Below, one piece after another: positions 1 through 12,612 of a stretch of 64,000 nucleotides of DNA. The stretch spans positions 35,492,536-35,556,535 of the forward strand of contig NC_067198.1 in assembly GCF_000699445.3 (NCBI RefSeq). The letters run 5' to 3'. The stretch's first letter is position 1, and every line of letters starts with the position of its first letter. A program made the position numbers and the translations under genes. A model generated the notes under the pieces. It was not told the origin of the DNA and ran no database searches. It worked only from the letters and a program-made list of their open reading frames with translations. The stretch comes from Schistosoma haematobium. Lineage: Eukaryota > Platyhelminthes > Trematoda > Strigeidida > Schistosomatidae.

Positions 1-1325
1 ATTTTATTATATAATATTATATCGGTCATTAAAGACAAACACTGCACACACGCGAATCACTCTTCTGGCACACAAGCGAACTTACCGACCACATGTAGAT
101 GTCCCAATGCAACTATCATTGTCACAGCCTCCTCCAAAATTCAATAACACACAAATTACTTTCACGTCAACCTGTTTCATTTTCTTTTGTTCACAGAAGC
201 TAGGGCGATATCAGACACAGGATCACCTCCTAGTACAACTTCGGGCTTAGCAATAGTAAAAATACTAGGTGTTACGTAACTGCATAACTCACGCCTTCCC
301 TACTGCGAGAATTCTACCACATTGTTGTGATAGACGGTACTCAATATAATCCTTAAACTTCGTAAACAGTTCGTCTTGATAACCGTCACTAGACAACACC
401 CCGATGGTATATTAATCAGAAGGCGAATACGAAGTGTTGATCACATTTATTATGGGCCCACACACAGATATACAAAATTACAGGTGCGTTAAGCAAGCAT
501 GAAAGAGTTGTACCGAAAAGCAAGCAGGCAAACGAGCGAGCGAGTTAGCGAATACGAGTACGAGTAAGCAAGTGCAGATAAGTGGGAGAGCTAATAAACG
601 AGAGAGCAATGAACATGAATAAAATGGATATATATGTATATATACATAGTGAAATAAATAAATCATCGAATCAATTAAGCGACTAATAGTAAGGCTAGCA
701 GAGCGAATATTTGCGTTGGCAGTAAGCAATGCTCAAGCATACATGTTCATACATTCGCAACAATAATAAAGACAAAATGGTATAGATAAGTTGTTGTTGT
801 AAGAATGACTCAGTTCGTTAATAAGTTTACAAAATGACTTAACCGAATTAAATGTGAACAAACTCAATTGCGCGTGAGTTGCTATACTGTGCTCGTGGAA
901 ATCAACTTCTGCGTAGCAGAACCAGTCTTTGATACAATCAGACCGAAATGGCATAAGTTTAACAGTGAAGGAGTAAAAATCTTAATCTTTACATGTCTTG
1001 ATATCCATCCTGTCATTACGAGCATATAATGTACAAATGGACAAAGACAATCTGACGGTATGAAAAGAAGATCACGAAATATAAAAATAAAGGTTAAAAA
1101 AAGCCACATAATGTTGCAACAAGGAACGGTCTTACAGTTAACGTTTGGTGCACCAGGTCACGTCAACTCATCACTGAAGATGTCGCAAATATTTAGGATC
1201 TGAGAATGCTTTTGTTTGATCGAAGAACACCAAACTAATCAGACAAGTCAGAGATGAAGATATATTTGGAAAGTTGCGGATGTATTGAGAAGTGTTTGGT
1301 ATGTTTCCGCAATATTGGAATAATA
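1..1325. other. A+T-rich sequence without a recognisable gene
   Basis: I see no host exon here. The short open frames on the minus strand at 478-1109 are low-complexity or hydrophobic and look like chance. Positions 1140-1325 may be a decayed continuation of the Gypsy-type pol remnant to the right, but I could not find integrase motifs. Confidence 0.5.
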
Positions 1326-1329
1326 ATAC

Positions 1330-2030
1330 CTGTATGTGTCACATATTAACGTCTCCTTGTCTGTTACCAGCTGTTTAAATCGTAGTTTCGGGGAAGGTAC
1401 ACGGAACAAGGCGCCTACAACTACATTATTTTCTCTAGAAAGGTTTTGTATATCTCAGGTAAACAACGAAATGTAGTCTAGCAGTCGATACTCTCGAGGG
1501 GAGTACTTGTTTGAAGACGACCCGGTGAACAGAGTAAATTCCTGGTCCTCCACAAAGTATTGACAGTGCCGTACAGCACAATACATGGCTAGGAGTTTGC
1601 TACTAAAAGTTCTTCACCTCGATCCAATGTCTTGCAATCATTTTGAGAAGAATGCCATTGGTCGCCATGTAAAGTTTATCCACTTTTGTAGCACTCTGAT
1701 TGCCGAGTTGGATGCATCTACAGCAATACTAATGGGTGATTCGATGTCCAGGTGGGCGAGCATAGTTGTATTTGCAATAATTTCTTGACAATGGACAATA
1801 CATTTTCCCATTGTCACCCAAATTGATGAGTTTCGCATCTCTACAAAGTTGGTTTGTTAAGGGTTTCATGAGGAACGTGCAATTCGGTATATACCATTGA
1901 TAGAAACTTACCAGGACGCTGAACGTACGTAATTGCGTGATTATGGTCTGTTCTGGGTAATCCAGCATGATCACCAATTTGCTTTGCCGAGTAAGAATTC
2001 AGATTCAGCAAGTGAGGTTCTCTATCCAAA
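1330..2030 (-). pseudogene. Decayed Gypsy (Ty3)-type LTR retrotransposon pol fragment, end of RT and RNase H
   Basis: On the minus strand three frames read in succession as the end of a Ty3/Gypsy reverse transcriptase and its RNase H. Near 1970 comes LDYPEQTIITQLRTF followed by a degraded FYxxYIPNC, matching the family's usual P.P...LR.FLGL.NFYR.FIPN. Near 1700 comes SIAVDASNSAI, the RNase H start; near 1560 AMYCAVRH; near 1480 YSPREYRLLDYIS. Frameshifts and stops separate these blocks, and the RNase H motif has lost the residues after DAS. No LTRs were seen. The call rests on motif order, which is specific to Gypsy pol; the exact schistosome family is not assigned. Confidence 0.7.
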
Positions 2031-2099
2031 CATGTAAACAAGCAGGGAACGAGGCAATCAATCAGTGCATTAAGGTTGTTCTCGTACGCTCGCTACTCA

Positions 2100-4804
2100 A
2101 ATGGTTCAAATGGCTGTGGATGGAATAGAAGAAGCTTTCGCTTAACAGGCTTCCGTGTCTAGTAGCAGGGGATCACCAAATCCTCCAGGCAGGAACCTAG
2201 GTATGTTAACAATAAAAGAGGAAAAGAAATTGGTAAATCATAGTGTGATGCTGTCCTTGGTCCTTAAGAATAGGTCAAGTTGCCTCTTGAAGGACTCCTG
2301 AGAAGTCGCTTGGACTAGCTCGGCCGGCAGCGAATTCCAGCTTTTGACAACTCTTAAGGAGTAGAAGTTGTGTCTACATTCCGTCTTGCTATGTTGTGTT
2401 TCCAGTTTCTGGGTGTTACCCCTTAGGTTATTATTCGAACTAAGCTTAAGCAGGTGTTTAAGAGGATGTCCAGAAGTGTTAAGAATACTATAAGCCATTA
2501 ATAAATCACCTCTAAGACGCCTATATTCTAATGGGTAAAGGTCTAGTGAACGGAGGCGTTCTTCGTAAGGCTTAGATTTGAGTTCTCGAACTGATTTCGT
2601 GGCTCGCCGTTGGATACGCTCCAAAGTGACCTTGTCCTTATGGAGTGAGGGGGGGAGTACTATGTTTCCGTACTCTAAATGGGGACGGATGAAGCTATTG
2701 AAGATTGTGTGGAAAGTTCATCCGTCAAACTGGCCAAAAATGCGCCTCAACGTTACCAGTGCAAGGTTTGCTCGGAAGGCATTTTTTCACAGTTAGCGTA
2801 AGACTTTAAGTCATGGGGCACCAGGACTCCTAAATCTTTTTCGACTTGGGATACTACTAGAGAGGAGTTTCCTAAGTTGCAACTGTAGTTTGCGACATGT
2901 CGCAGATGGACTACTTTACACTTTGAAGTGTTAAAGGTAAGTCCGTTATCGTCTGCCCAACTTTGAAGTCGAGTCAGATCCTCCTGAAGTGCCTGTGTAT
3001 CGTCTTGGTTGCGTATCTCTCTCCAAAGTTTCACGTCGTCGGCAAAAAGTAATAAATCTGACGTTACCTGTTGAGGAAGATCATTTATGTAGATCAAGAA
3101 GAGAAGAGGCCCTAGTACTGAGCCCTGGGGGACCCCACTAGGACATTCCATAGCCTGAGATAAAGTGAAATTAACCCTAACCTTAAAGTGTCGATTTTTT
3201 AGGTATGAAGTAAGCCAATCGATTAGAGGTGGTTTGATACCTAGTCGTTTGAGGTTGTTGATAAGACACAAGTGGTTAACCTTATCAAAAGCTTTTGAGA
3301 AATCAAGGTAAATGACATCAACCTTTCCCTTGCAATCGAGGATGCTTGTCCATCTGTCCACCGCAGTCAGCAGGTTGGTTATACAAGAGTAACCCTTCCT
3401 GAAACCATGCTGTTGGGGTGAGAAGAAATTTGAGGACAGTAGATAGTCATTTAAACCGTCGCATATCAGGGACTCCATGAGTTTTGAAGGTAATGACAGA
3501 AGAGCCACCGACCGATAACTTGAAGGTTCATTGCGTCGACCTCCTTTGAAAATTGGTGTGATGTGAGCCAACTTCTAATTTTCCGGTAATTTGCCTCGGC
3601 TAAGCGAGTGTGAAAACATCACGCTAAGCGGTGTTGCCAGGATTGAGGCTGCCTCTCTCAGTATGGCAGGATGAACCGTATCCGGGCCAGGAGAAGTATC
3701 TAGTATTAAGTGCTGCAATTTCCGGAACACCAAGTCAGCGCTTAGGTCCACTTCAGAAAGTCCTGTGGAACTGCAGATGAAACTGTCGTCAATAAAGTTG
3801 ATGTCAGCCGGTTGAAATGTTTGAGAGTAATGTGCCGCCAGAAGGTTAGCGGCGTCGCCATCGTTGTTGGTCGGGCCGTTAAGATCTAGCAGTTGAGAAA
3901 CTCCTGTTTTGGCTTGACGAAGAGAGGCTGCATAACGGAATAGGCTTCTAGGGTTAGAGGCGAATTTGTCCATAAGCTTTGTTTGTTACTGAAGCCTGTC
4001 TTCTCTTATAGCCTTCGTGCATATGTTCCTGATATGTTTATATTGCCTATACGCCTCATCGTTATTAGTTCGTTTGTATTCCGCCCAACAGTGCCGTTTG
4101 CGGCTTAGGAGGCGAAGGGTACGGTTCTTGATTACTGTAGGTGGCTTGCAGCTTTTGGGAACCGTTTGAGGAACTGAATGGTCTGTAGCACATAAGAGCG
4201 TGTGCAGTAAGAAGTCCCAATGACCATCCACATCGATTTGAGGGTGAACATCCCAAACCACCTGTTGTAGATAGTCATGTAGAGCTGGCACATTCAGCCG
4301 TTTAAAATTCCAACGCAAATTATTGTTGGGATACCTTAGCTTAGTTTTGATGACAAAACTGAAGGCTATGACGGCATGATCGCTCTTTCCCAGAGGAGCC
4401 AGGATTGAGAGGTTGTCGACTAGGAATTCTTCGTTAGTGAATACACAGTCTAAGCGCGATGGTGTCTGACTGTTTCTCCAACGAGTTGCCGACCTCACAT
4501 TTTCATATAAGCCCAAGTCATCGATGAGGTTGAAGAACCGAGCTTCAATTGAGTTGTCGCCTCCAGTGTACGTGTGTTCCGCGAAGTTGACTCTAGGGAG
4601 ATTAAAGTCCCCTAGAATCAGGATGTGTGTGAAACCGAGACGGATAGAGCGGGATAGTCCTTCCAGCATACGACTATCGTACTCGATGTCGGCAGTTGGC
4701 TTCCTGTAAATGACTCCGACTAGACACCTGGAAGTACTAGACAATCTTGCAGAGCACCATATGGATTCCTCAAGATTGTTAAACTCGAGGTTGTGAACTT
4801 GGTG
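2100..4804 (-). mobile_element. CR1-like non-LTR retrotransposon, copy A, 5' truncated
   Basis: Copy A is the reverse complement of the 3' part of copy B (52500-55212) and is nearly identical to it over about 2.7 kb, so it is a recent copy. It starts inside the endonuclease domain and lacks ORF1, as expected for 5' truncation during target-primed reverse transcription. The 3' end holds an AATGGTTCAAATGG-like tail. TACTCA occurs at 2094-2099 and again at 4805-4810, a possible short target-site duplication. Its 3' untranslated part (2100-2237) contains GGCTTCCGTGTCTAGTAGCA, also present in copy B and the older fragments at 55.3 and 55.9 kb. Confidence 0.88.
2238..4744 (-). pseudogene. ORF2 remnant of CR1 copy A (endonuclease end, reverse transcriptase)
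   Basis: Reading leftwards: endonuclease (4744-3986) with GDFNLPRVNF and GKSDHAV, then reverse transcriptase (3973-2753) with QHGFRKGYSC, YLDFSKAFDKV, GVPQGSVLGPLLF and the catalytic FADD, then the C-terminal domain (2624-2238). Three breaks are visible. An in-frame TAA lies at 3986-3988 between endonuclease and RT, a one-base change near 2790 shifts the frame after NCEK, and an in-frame TGA lies at 2718-2720. The TAA and TGA are also present in copy B, so they predate both insertions; the frameshift is private to this copy. The catalytic residues of RT are otherwise intact. Confidence 0.88.
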
Positions 4805-4810
4805 TACTCA

Positions 4811-5727
4811 GAATCATGTTTCAATTTTATTCTGGATTCGACATTCCTTTAAGATCACTTATAACTTGTTATTTCAGGCTTTTACGTCATGACCAACTGG
4901 CTGTTAACAGACCAAAATATGAGAATAATAAAAAATAATGGTTAATTCAAGATATGGCTGGTAGCATCTCTTAAAACTTCACTCTCTCTTCCCAGTTCTC
5001 ACTACGAATTTCCCTCCATCGTTCGAGGTCACTCCACTTTGTTACACATCATAACTTATTGTTACTTATTAATGTATCCTTCCATATAAATACTCTTTAT
5101 GCACAACTCATCCTAGTAATAGCTGCTTGTTTGAGTTTCGTCTACAAGGTTGCCATTTCTTTGTCTGTTCTACTACAAGTAGTTAAATATTGTCGAGGGT
5201 TTATGTCCATATACTTTACTGCCCCTGCTTTCCTTTCAGCATCACGTTCGCAACGTACAGCTATGGGGCTTTCTATTACGTCTGAATCAAATCTAACGTA
5301 CGCATAGCATAGGTTAACCGCTTGTGATCTGGTGCACATTGAGCTGCCGAGGAATCTGGGAATTTAAAAGTCGTTGAATCCCTCCTTGAACTGAGCAGGG
5401 GTATTTTTTATCGGAGATCACGAATTGACTTTAGACCTTTGTATCTGGAACTTTCACTTGGTGAAGTAATTCGAGGGTCTACATGGCCGAAGGTACATAC
5501 CTATGCTCTATTAAATAAACACTTAAACTTAATATTCTGATATAAGAAAATGAAGTTCACGTTTTGTATTTATAAGCTTTATACTACGCGTGTGTTCCGA
5601 AAATTTCAGGCTGATAAAGTGACATCCGTTTAGGTTAATGCTTTACTGATCATACAAAAATGTGAGCACTGTCTTTCAGCCGATCGGTTTCACTACATCA
5701 AATCATGTATATGTACATATTGTCTTT
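4811..5727. other. Intergenic sequence, no recognised gene
   Basis: No host gene is recognised. A minus-strand frame at 5142-5339 has a protein-like composition (RFDSDVIESPIAVRCERDAE) and ends at a stop. It has no clear splice sites and no family I recognise; it could be a piece of an unrecognised repeat. Confidence 0.35.
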
Positions 5728-5990
5728 GAGATTAGATGGTGGTTCAAGGTAGTCAACAGTGGTCAATCAATTGTGATTACATCTCAGTCCTACAGGAGGT
5801 CAGTCGTAGCTCGGACAGCTCAGTGGTAACGTCTCTGACTGTGAAGCTGGGTGACACAAGATCGAATCCGCCAGGGAGCACCAGTTCCCTCAAGATTACA
5901 GGTACACCTTGCTGACGAGTGCCAAGTAGCACGAAACCCGGGCCCAGGGCTTCCTATTGACTACCTCCAACCACCATCTAATCTCAATAC
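5728..5990 (+). mobile_element. tRNA-headed short retroelement with terminal inverted repeats and a hammerhead ribozyme
   Basis: A tRNA-like stretch (5815-5872) has a box A-like TAGCTCGGACAGCTCAGTGG and a box B-like AGATCGAATCC. A hammerhead core follows at 5907-5949. The ends form an imperfect inverted repeat of about 30 bp: 5728-5757 (starting GAGATTAGATGGTGGTT) against 5956-5985 (ending CCATCTAATCTC), differing at about three positions. This layout of Pol III-like head plus hammerhead resembles the schistosome Sm-alpha class, but the body sequence differs from the degenerate Sm-alpha-like copies at 13.5 and 33.5 kb. Confidence 0.7.
5907..5949 (+). ncRNA. Hammerhead ribozyme motif (type I), one mismatch
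   Basis: The core CTGACGA (5912-5918) fits CUGANGA. Stem II is GTGC/GCAC (5919-5922 with 5929-5932), followed by GAA (5933-5935). Stem III is ACCC/GGGC with three pairs; the pair next to the core is A-C where A-U is needed. The cleavage-site C is 5944. Stem I pairs 5945-5949 with 5907-5911, including one G-U. The A-C mismatch suggests reduced or no activity. Confidence 0.65.
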
Positions 5991-5999
5991 ATAGTGCCC

Positions 6000-8958
6000 G
6001 CAGTGTCGAGTCACCTAGACTGGTGGTCACATTGCAACATGATCGATAGCATTCGATCTGCACTAATAAGGACTAGAAAAGCATGACATTGATCACCACC
6101 CAGTGATCAATCAGTTGTGACATATTGTTTTTCTTAAGTAGATTGTGTTATATCCCGATGGGAATAATGAATGGTAACTGTTGGAATATATTTCTGGACT
6201 AATGCTATAGATATATTTTTATTGTATAAATATTATGTACCTAAACCATTCATATCCGTGTTCCTCTTATTATAAGCTTTATTTTGATCTATGAATAATT
6301 ATTATACGATTTACCATTCCTGAGTTATGCTCATTCTATCAATTACTAGCTCCCATATTCACAGCCTCTTTTGGGTGAATCTTGTACAAATGTTATTTTC
6401 TATTTTATGGTGTGATGTGGTCTGTTTGTTTTGTATATAAACCCAATATGTTTGAAATACATTAGTATTCTAGACTTAACGGACAGGGCTAGGCAGGAAG
6501 CAGGACCGATAAGGACTCTAGACTGCTTGTACGGGTTTATGGGATATTGGTTTGATCATCTAAGTCACTGTTGTCTAACTGGAGGTATCATGTACGGCAC
6601 AAGACCACAGGTTATAACAGATTGAGTTTTGGATGCTTCTGTTCCACTATCACTCAAATTATTGAAGCCATGCAGCTTATTATGTCTTAAGTTACATTTG
6701 GTTCTTGTATGCTATAAACTTCTTTAACACTATACTTGATTATACCCTTTTTTAATTTCTTTCACTCCTTACATAAACTGACGTTTTTCATGTGTTGGCT
6801 GAAGCTAAACATGTGAAAGATGCAAATTACCATTACCTAAAGAAATGAATGCTCTCAAGAATAGTTTTCTTACTCTGTTTTCAGTACTTTGTATCAGGTT
6901 TAACATCACAGAGAAATCTCGTTGCAGTTAACCTTCTCTACGCATGGTAAAAAGGTAGTCTAACTTTAATGAGATGTTCTTTAACTTTGCATAATTGTAC
7001 GTAATTGAAAAACTAGTTGCCTGTAGTTAAACATTATGTTATGTCACGTTTTAATTGAATGTTGTCAGACTAACTGTATATTATTGGAAATATTGATTGC
7101 ACGGATTCGTATCTAAAACGTGAGTGTGATGAAAATTAGAAAAATGATGAATAATTGTATTGTAGTGCTTAGCTGTGTCATGTATGTTAGCTTGAATTTA
7201 TGCATTATTCGATGGTTTATACTCAATAATTGTCTACATTTTAATCCCACAATAAAAGATGATCAATATTAAGTGAAATGTATTGATTAGTTTTCTAGCT
7301 TTCTATAGTCTAGATGGCATAACTTAGCAAACGTGTCATATGCCATCATAAAATTTTCCATTTAAGAAATCTTGGCTGATCATATCTGAAATTTAACAAC
7401 AGTGATAAATCGATACATACGTAACAACCTCCGATGCGCAGTCATGTTAACCTTACACCACTTTTGTGAAGAGAAATGGAGAATAATTCTGCCACAAATA
7501 TATCTTCAGATTTATTATCGACGAGTTCCAATGTTAAAAAATGTGTGATGACATATCGTCAGTTGTCAATGGCATGAGTGAATTTTATAAAAATCAAATT
7601 CTACTAAGAAATTGTACGAGAGATTTTTTTACAAGTTAAAGGGGTTCGAATAAATCGTTCGTAAAGTGGAACAAAAAATACTGGTTACCAACTGATTATT
7701 GGAGTGAATTTCTATCTGTTAATATAAGGTAGGTAAGGAATTATAGTCAGGAACAATGGAGTGAGTAACATGGTCATATAACAACACTGTTACAATAAAT
7801 TGAAGTGGATTGTGGCGTCATGTGTATATATACATATATTGTTAGAATAGTGTAACAAGAATGTTATTAATCATTTACACATATAATGAATAACAAGAAA
7901 AAGTAGCTGAATACCATATTTACCAAGAAATCTCCTCTGACTAGAAAAATACCATCATTTTCATATACGAAGAACCAAAGTGTTGACTGACAGTGGGAAT
8001 TTTACAAACAATTTCTACAGAATATCCAAAGAATTATCGCTCTAAATCCTGAACAAAACTCCTACTTCCTAGTGACTTCGGTGTTGTTATACTTTAACTG
8101 ACTATGATTGATCCTAGTAAAAATTAGGTTTTGCTCATAGAGCACCTCCCACATAATATCAACTTTCGGAATTACGTTCGAGAGTAAAGTCAATTCATCG
8201 AATGAATCAAGAGCCGCAAGTTCTCAAACGTAATACAAGTAGTCCTACTTCTATACATTTCCCATACCTTATGTCAAAAGCATATGAGACCGCAATCAGA
8301 GGACTGGCGTGTAGTCAATCGCAATTTATATTACAGTATATCAACATTTTTTAAAATAAAGAAATCGTTTTGGGAATAGGCACACATCAGTTGGGAAAAA
8401 AACCGAGTGTATTGAACCAGAATTTAAGCCGGTCACTGATAGAATCAAGGATACAAATTACGATCAATACCGATAAGGTTTGACACAAATCTGAGAGACC
8501 TGAAGGTAACTTGTGATAACTTTAGTAGTGAAATTTAAATCTAGTAATCATGTTCATAATTAATATCTGTTGCTTAGTCGTATGGACTGGCAATATTAAG
8601 TAACTGATTGACACCTAAATTACCATTAGTGTTAAAAAACTACCTACATAGCTTTTTTCTGCACTATTGACTACGGCTCGTTATTAAGGGATATGATAAT
8701 GTTGTAATACCCTTTGAAGCCACTCTACACCACAAGGGACTATTGGTTTGGATTACTTCCCAATAACGCCACTGAATTTATATTTCTTTTCATGTTGTTG
8801 GTACGAACTGTCCATATGGATATTTAATGATTGAGCGATCTTCCAAGTAGTATTAATTACATAACTGTTCTTACCACATTTCCTCACTCAACATACCACT
8901 TTGTTTTGGATGTTATGCTTTTACCGTTTATTTATTTGGATACTGCTACTTCGGTTTG
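6000..8958. other. A+T-rich sequence, no gene seen
   Basis: I found no splice-bounded coding blocks, no known repeat motif and no RNA gene in this stretch. Open frames are short and of random composition. Confidence 0.45.
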
Positions 8959-8960
8959 TC

Positions 8961-8961
<1 letters not shown>

Positions 8962-8992
<31 letters not shown>
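8962..8992. repeat. (ATT)n microsatellite
   Basis: About ten uninterrupted copies of a TAT/ATT trinucleotide. Confidence 0.95.
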
Positions 8993-8993
<1 letters not shown>

Positions 8994-10474
8994 GTTTTGG
9001 CATATTTTTATTTGCTTTGCGCATTGTTATATCTTGATTAAGTTTTCGTGCGGGTCCACTACGATGTCAATATATTCATTACTAGAAACGCTAAAAATTA
9101 ACCCCAACATCAAAAAGATGATTCACCAGATAAAATCAAATACGATTGTCGTCAAACGTCCATAACTAGCGTATGGTCTGCACACCGAAGCACCTAAAAC
9201 TGTAACAAAACTATGAAATCACGGAAAGAAAACACAAAACGAAACGCGATTCGAAGTGACTTACAGAGATGTCGGGAATGACACATTCCTCCATAAGCAC
9301 TCAGCTCTTCTGAATCGAGGAGTTTAACTTTGAATGTGCTATAACTCCAGCCGTGTGCATAGAATTTATTGGCATTTATAATTTACCCCGACGAGCTTTC
9401 AAGAATCATGAAACCTCCAACGTGAAATCATGCTTATCTCGATGTCCAGTTAACATGAGCGACAACATTGTTCACAGGTATTAAGGCGGATTCTAGTCTC
9501 TCAATACAAATAAGATAAGACTGACTACAAAATCAGACAAATATCGTTCCGAAATTTAAATCCCGTTACTACATTTCGGTTTAAATAGTCCAAAAGGACG
9601 ATAGTGGTCAATAACTTTGTCTAAATGAAGTGGCCAACGCAAAAGCAGGTACAAAAGGGGTACTACTAAAAAAGTGAAATAACGCTCGATTTCCTTCTTT
9701 ACACAAATTGAACTTTAATTTACTTTAGACGATTATCTACACTATATATCCTCCCAGTGTCTATTTTACAGAAATCCAACGTAACTCAGATCAAGAATAC
9801 ATGACTGGCCTGACTAGAACGTAAGTATATTTCACACCAACAATCAAAATAGTAGTAAGGGTAGGAAAATATATGAAACATCTAAATACCTGTTAGACTA
9901 TCTACTAGTCTGACTACGCAAGCAACCAGTAATTATTTTTCTATCCCACACATCAAAAAGGTAGGTAAAAACTGAACCATAAAATTATTTTCCACCGTGT
10001 CCAAATATTCCAAGCAGTCAAAAGCTGAGTGTTACATGAAAGAAACAACTGCTGAGATTCTGAGAGAATGGATTTTTTAGACTGATTTTATTATCTTCAG
10101 TTAAATCTTGAGGTGGTTTACAGTGAAGGCTGTAGTACAAATATTTATCTAGCAGAAGAAATAGTGATTTTGCCGAAAAGAAAGAAATCCAGTCCCTTAT
10201 AAGCTACGTAAGAAGAGACTCGAATATGTATCGACTTAAGTTGACGAACCTTATTTCAGTACAGAGATGAAATCAATCAAATGGGATGCAAAAACTTAAA
10301 AGTAGTAAAGGTGTCCAGAGTAAAAACAAAAAATATATTTGAACAACATGTTTGGAGATAAAGGACTAAAATATTATGAAGTATTAAGACATATCTTTTA
10401 AAGCGAGGTAAAAAATGAAATCAAACAAGTTATTGCACTGATGTCTTTAAGCAATAAGAAGACTAATTGTTTGA
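8993..10474. other. A+T-rich sequence, no gene seen
   Basis: No coding block, RNA gene or recognisable repeat was found between the microsatellite and RTE copy R1. Confidence 0.45.
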
Positions 10475-10482
10475 ACCCTAAC

Positions 10483-11838
10483 CACTCAGTCAGTAACAAC
10501 GTAGAACTCCGTACATGCGTACGTTTGCTCGAGTTGAGTACCACATTAGAACAGAGATGCAGTTGTTGATTCAAATCCCATAGTGGTAGAGGTAGTAAAA
10601 GTAAAAGCAGTCATCGGAAACATTCGGGTTTGAAGATGTTATTTAATGAGTATAATCCAGTGAAATAAATTTGGAAAGAGGAAAAAAGGGACATGAAGAA
10701 TTCAGAAGATTAGAGTTTAGGAGAACACAAATAGTGGATGCACCTGCGCCATTGCAAACGATTTTGAGCTATGTCATTTAAGGTCTCTAACCATCGGTTG
10801 CTATCGTCTCGCGGTCCCCAACCAGGTAGCCTACACCTACCAACATGACTCAGTCCACTTGTCAGTGACTTCATGGACTTGTGCCATGTTTTGGTCTGGC
10901 TTTCTTCCAACCTACTCCTACACCATAAAACATCGCATGTCGGTGGTCATGCATACGTAACACATGTCCCAGCCAACTCAACTGATGAAGTTTCACTACT
11001 TCTTCCTTAACTAGTACCTGTTTCCTAACAACTGCATTACTTACTCGATGGTCCCAGGATATACGAGCAATATTTCGAAGACACCCATGATCAAATACTA
11101 GTAACCTACGAATATCCTCTACTCTTACCAGCCACGTTTCACTGCCATAAAGTAGGATGGAACGAACTGCTGCACAGTAAACACGTCCTTTGATTGATAG
11201 ACGGATAACTCGCCTACGCCATAAATGACGCAAGTTGGCAAAAGCTAGTCGAGCCTTCTGTATCCGTGCTGAGATTTCGTCACACCAGACCACAAGGGCT
11301 GATGAGACTTCCAAGATAAGTGAAGCGATCGACACGCTCAATTACTTCACTCCCTATCATTAGTTCAGGTGTCGATGCAACCCAATCCTGTAGTAACATT
11401 TTGCATTTCGAGGGAGAGAATCGCATCCCGAACATGTTAGTATTGTTGCTTAAAGTGGTCATAAGACTCTGCATTTTGTCAGCGTCTTCACCAAATAGAA
11501 CTATGTCATCGGCATATTCTAAGTCAACAAATGAACCTCCCGGTAGAAGTTGAACCCGTGGAAATCTAGATGAGGAAAGTGTTATCTGTAAGAGCACGTC
11601 AACGACAAAGTTAAACAAGAATGGAGAGAGTGGGCAGCCCTGACGAACACCATTTGAGGTAATCAATTCTGATGACAGTTCGCCATAAGCTCTCACTCTA
11701 GCAGTTGTATTCGAGTAGAGAGTCTTTATAAGGTTAATTAACTTCTTTGGTACTCCTTTCAGTGACAAACACTGCCATAGAACCTCACGATCAACAGAGT
11801 CAAATGCTGCTTTAAGGTCGAGAAATACTACTAGTGTG
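10483..11838 (-). mobile_element. RTE-like non-LTR retrotransposon copy R1, 5' truncated
   Basis: The copy starts at the RT block FLDLKAAFDSV (near 11820) and continues leftwards through [13 protein letters not shown], the catalytic [17 protein letters not shown] and the C-terminal region ([40 protein letters not shown]). The frame is lost near 11300 by a short deletion and again near 10900. The 3' end carries CAGTCAGTAAC, the reverse of the ACTG-type tail seen in the other copies. ACCCTAAC occurs at 10475-10482 and at 11839-11846, a likely target-site duplication. Unlike R2 and R4 it keeps YADD. Confidence 0.85.
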
Positions 11839-12132
11839 ACCCTAACAACTATGTTTGTACTTATCAACATAACTCAGATCAAAAACTAATGACCTTATTG
11901 AATCATGCAATATCTTGATCCAACTATCCCCTGAATTTCTCACAACCTATTTCCTACTACACAATTTTGGGCTTCAGAGTGTGTGTGATCAGACATGTGT
12001 AACATAAAGAAAGGTAATTTCAATTTATAACTATTTAATTTTATTAACCAATTTGTTATTTTTACTTAGTATCATTCATTTAATTCCAGTACTACCCACT
12101 TTTTTCTTCTTCAAAATACATGGATGTAATCT

Positions 12133-12315
12133 ATGGATTATTATATTGTCATTCCATCAGATTTTGATAATGCAATGAGAAGACGAAGTTTATCAGAATT
12201 ATGTGATATATTCGCGCAATACATTTCGAACAATCTGATCACACAGGATAGACAGACATCATCCTCCATTGTAAAACATTTGATTGAGGGTCGTCATAAG
12301 ATTGACATTAAGTAA
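12133..12315 (+). CDS. Possible first coding exon of an unrecognised gene
   Basis: An ATG at 12133 follows an in-frame TAA six bases upstream. It opens 58 codons of normal protein composition, with a start MDYYIVIPSDFDNAMRRR and an ISNNLITQD segment. The frame ends at ATTAA followed by GTAAGTAT, a strong splice donor at about 12312-12313. I do not recognise the family and could not find the next exon. It lies just beyond the 3' end of RMND1 and on the opposite strand, so the two genes would converge. It may instead be chance or an old repeat fragment. Confidence 0.3.
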   Translation: MDYYIVIPSDFDNAMRRRSLSELCDIFAQYISNNLITQDRQTSSSIVKHLIEGRHKIDIK

Positions 12316-12612
12316 GTATCTGTAGTGTTATACAAAAACCTTCAAGGACGTATACTAAGGTTTATTGAAGCTTTGGCTATACGGAAACTGAAACCCCCTT
12401 TATGCGTTCAAAAACAATCTGTCCTTACCCTTAACCAACCCTGGTAATATTGATTTATTATCCAGATTGGTAATCTCATTGTTTTGTGTACTTTATCATT
12501 ATTATTTGTTACGGCTTACTTTTAATCTGTCTAGTTGACCTTTTAATTTTTCTATAAAAATGTCTTAAGAAGTATATTATCCATCTTTGCTTATAATGCT
12601 TATGTAAATTAA

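Noticed and set aside
478..1109. Run of minus-strand open frames, one hydrophobic
   Set aside because: Composition is explained by repeated GAGCGAG/AAGCAAG-type sequence on the other strand; no splice sites, start context or family.
5142..5339. Minus-strand ORF with protein-like composition
   Set aside because: No convincing acceptor or donor and no known family; too short to support alone.
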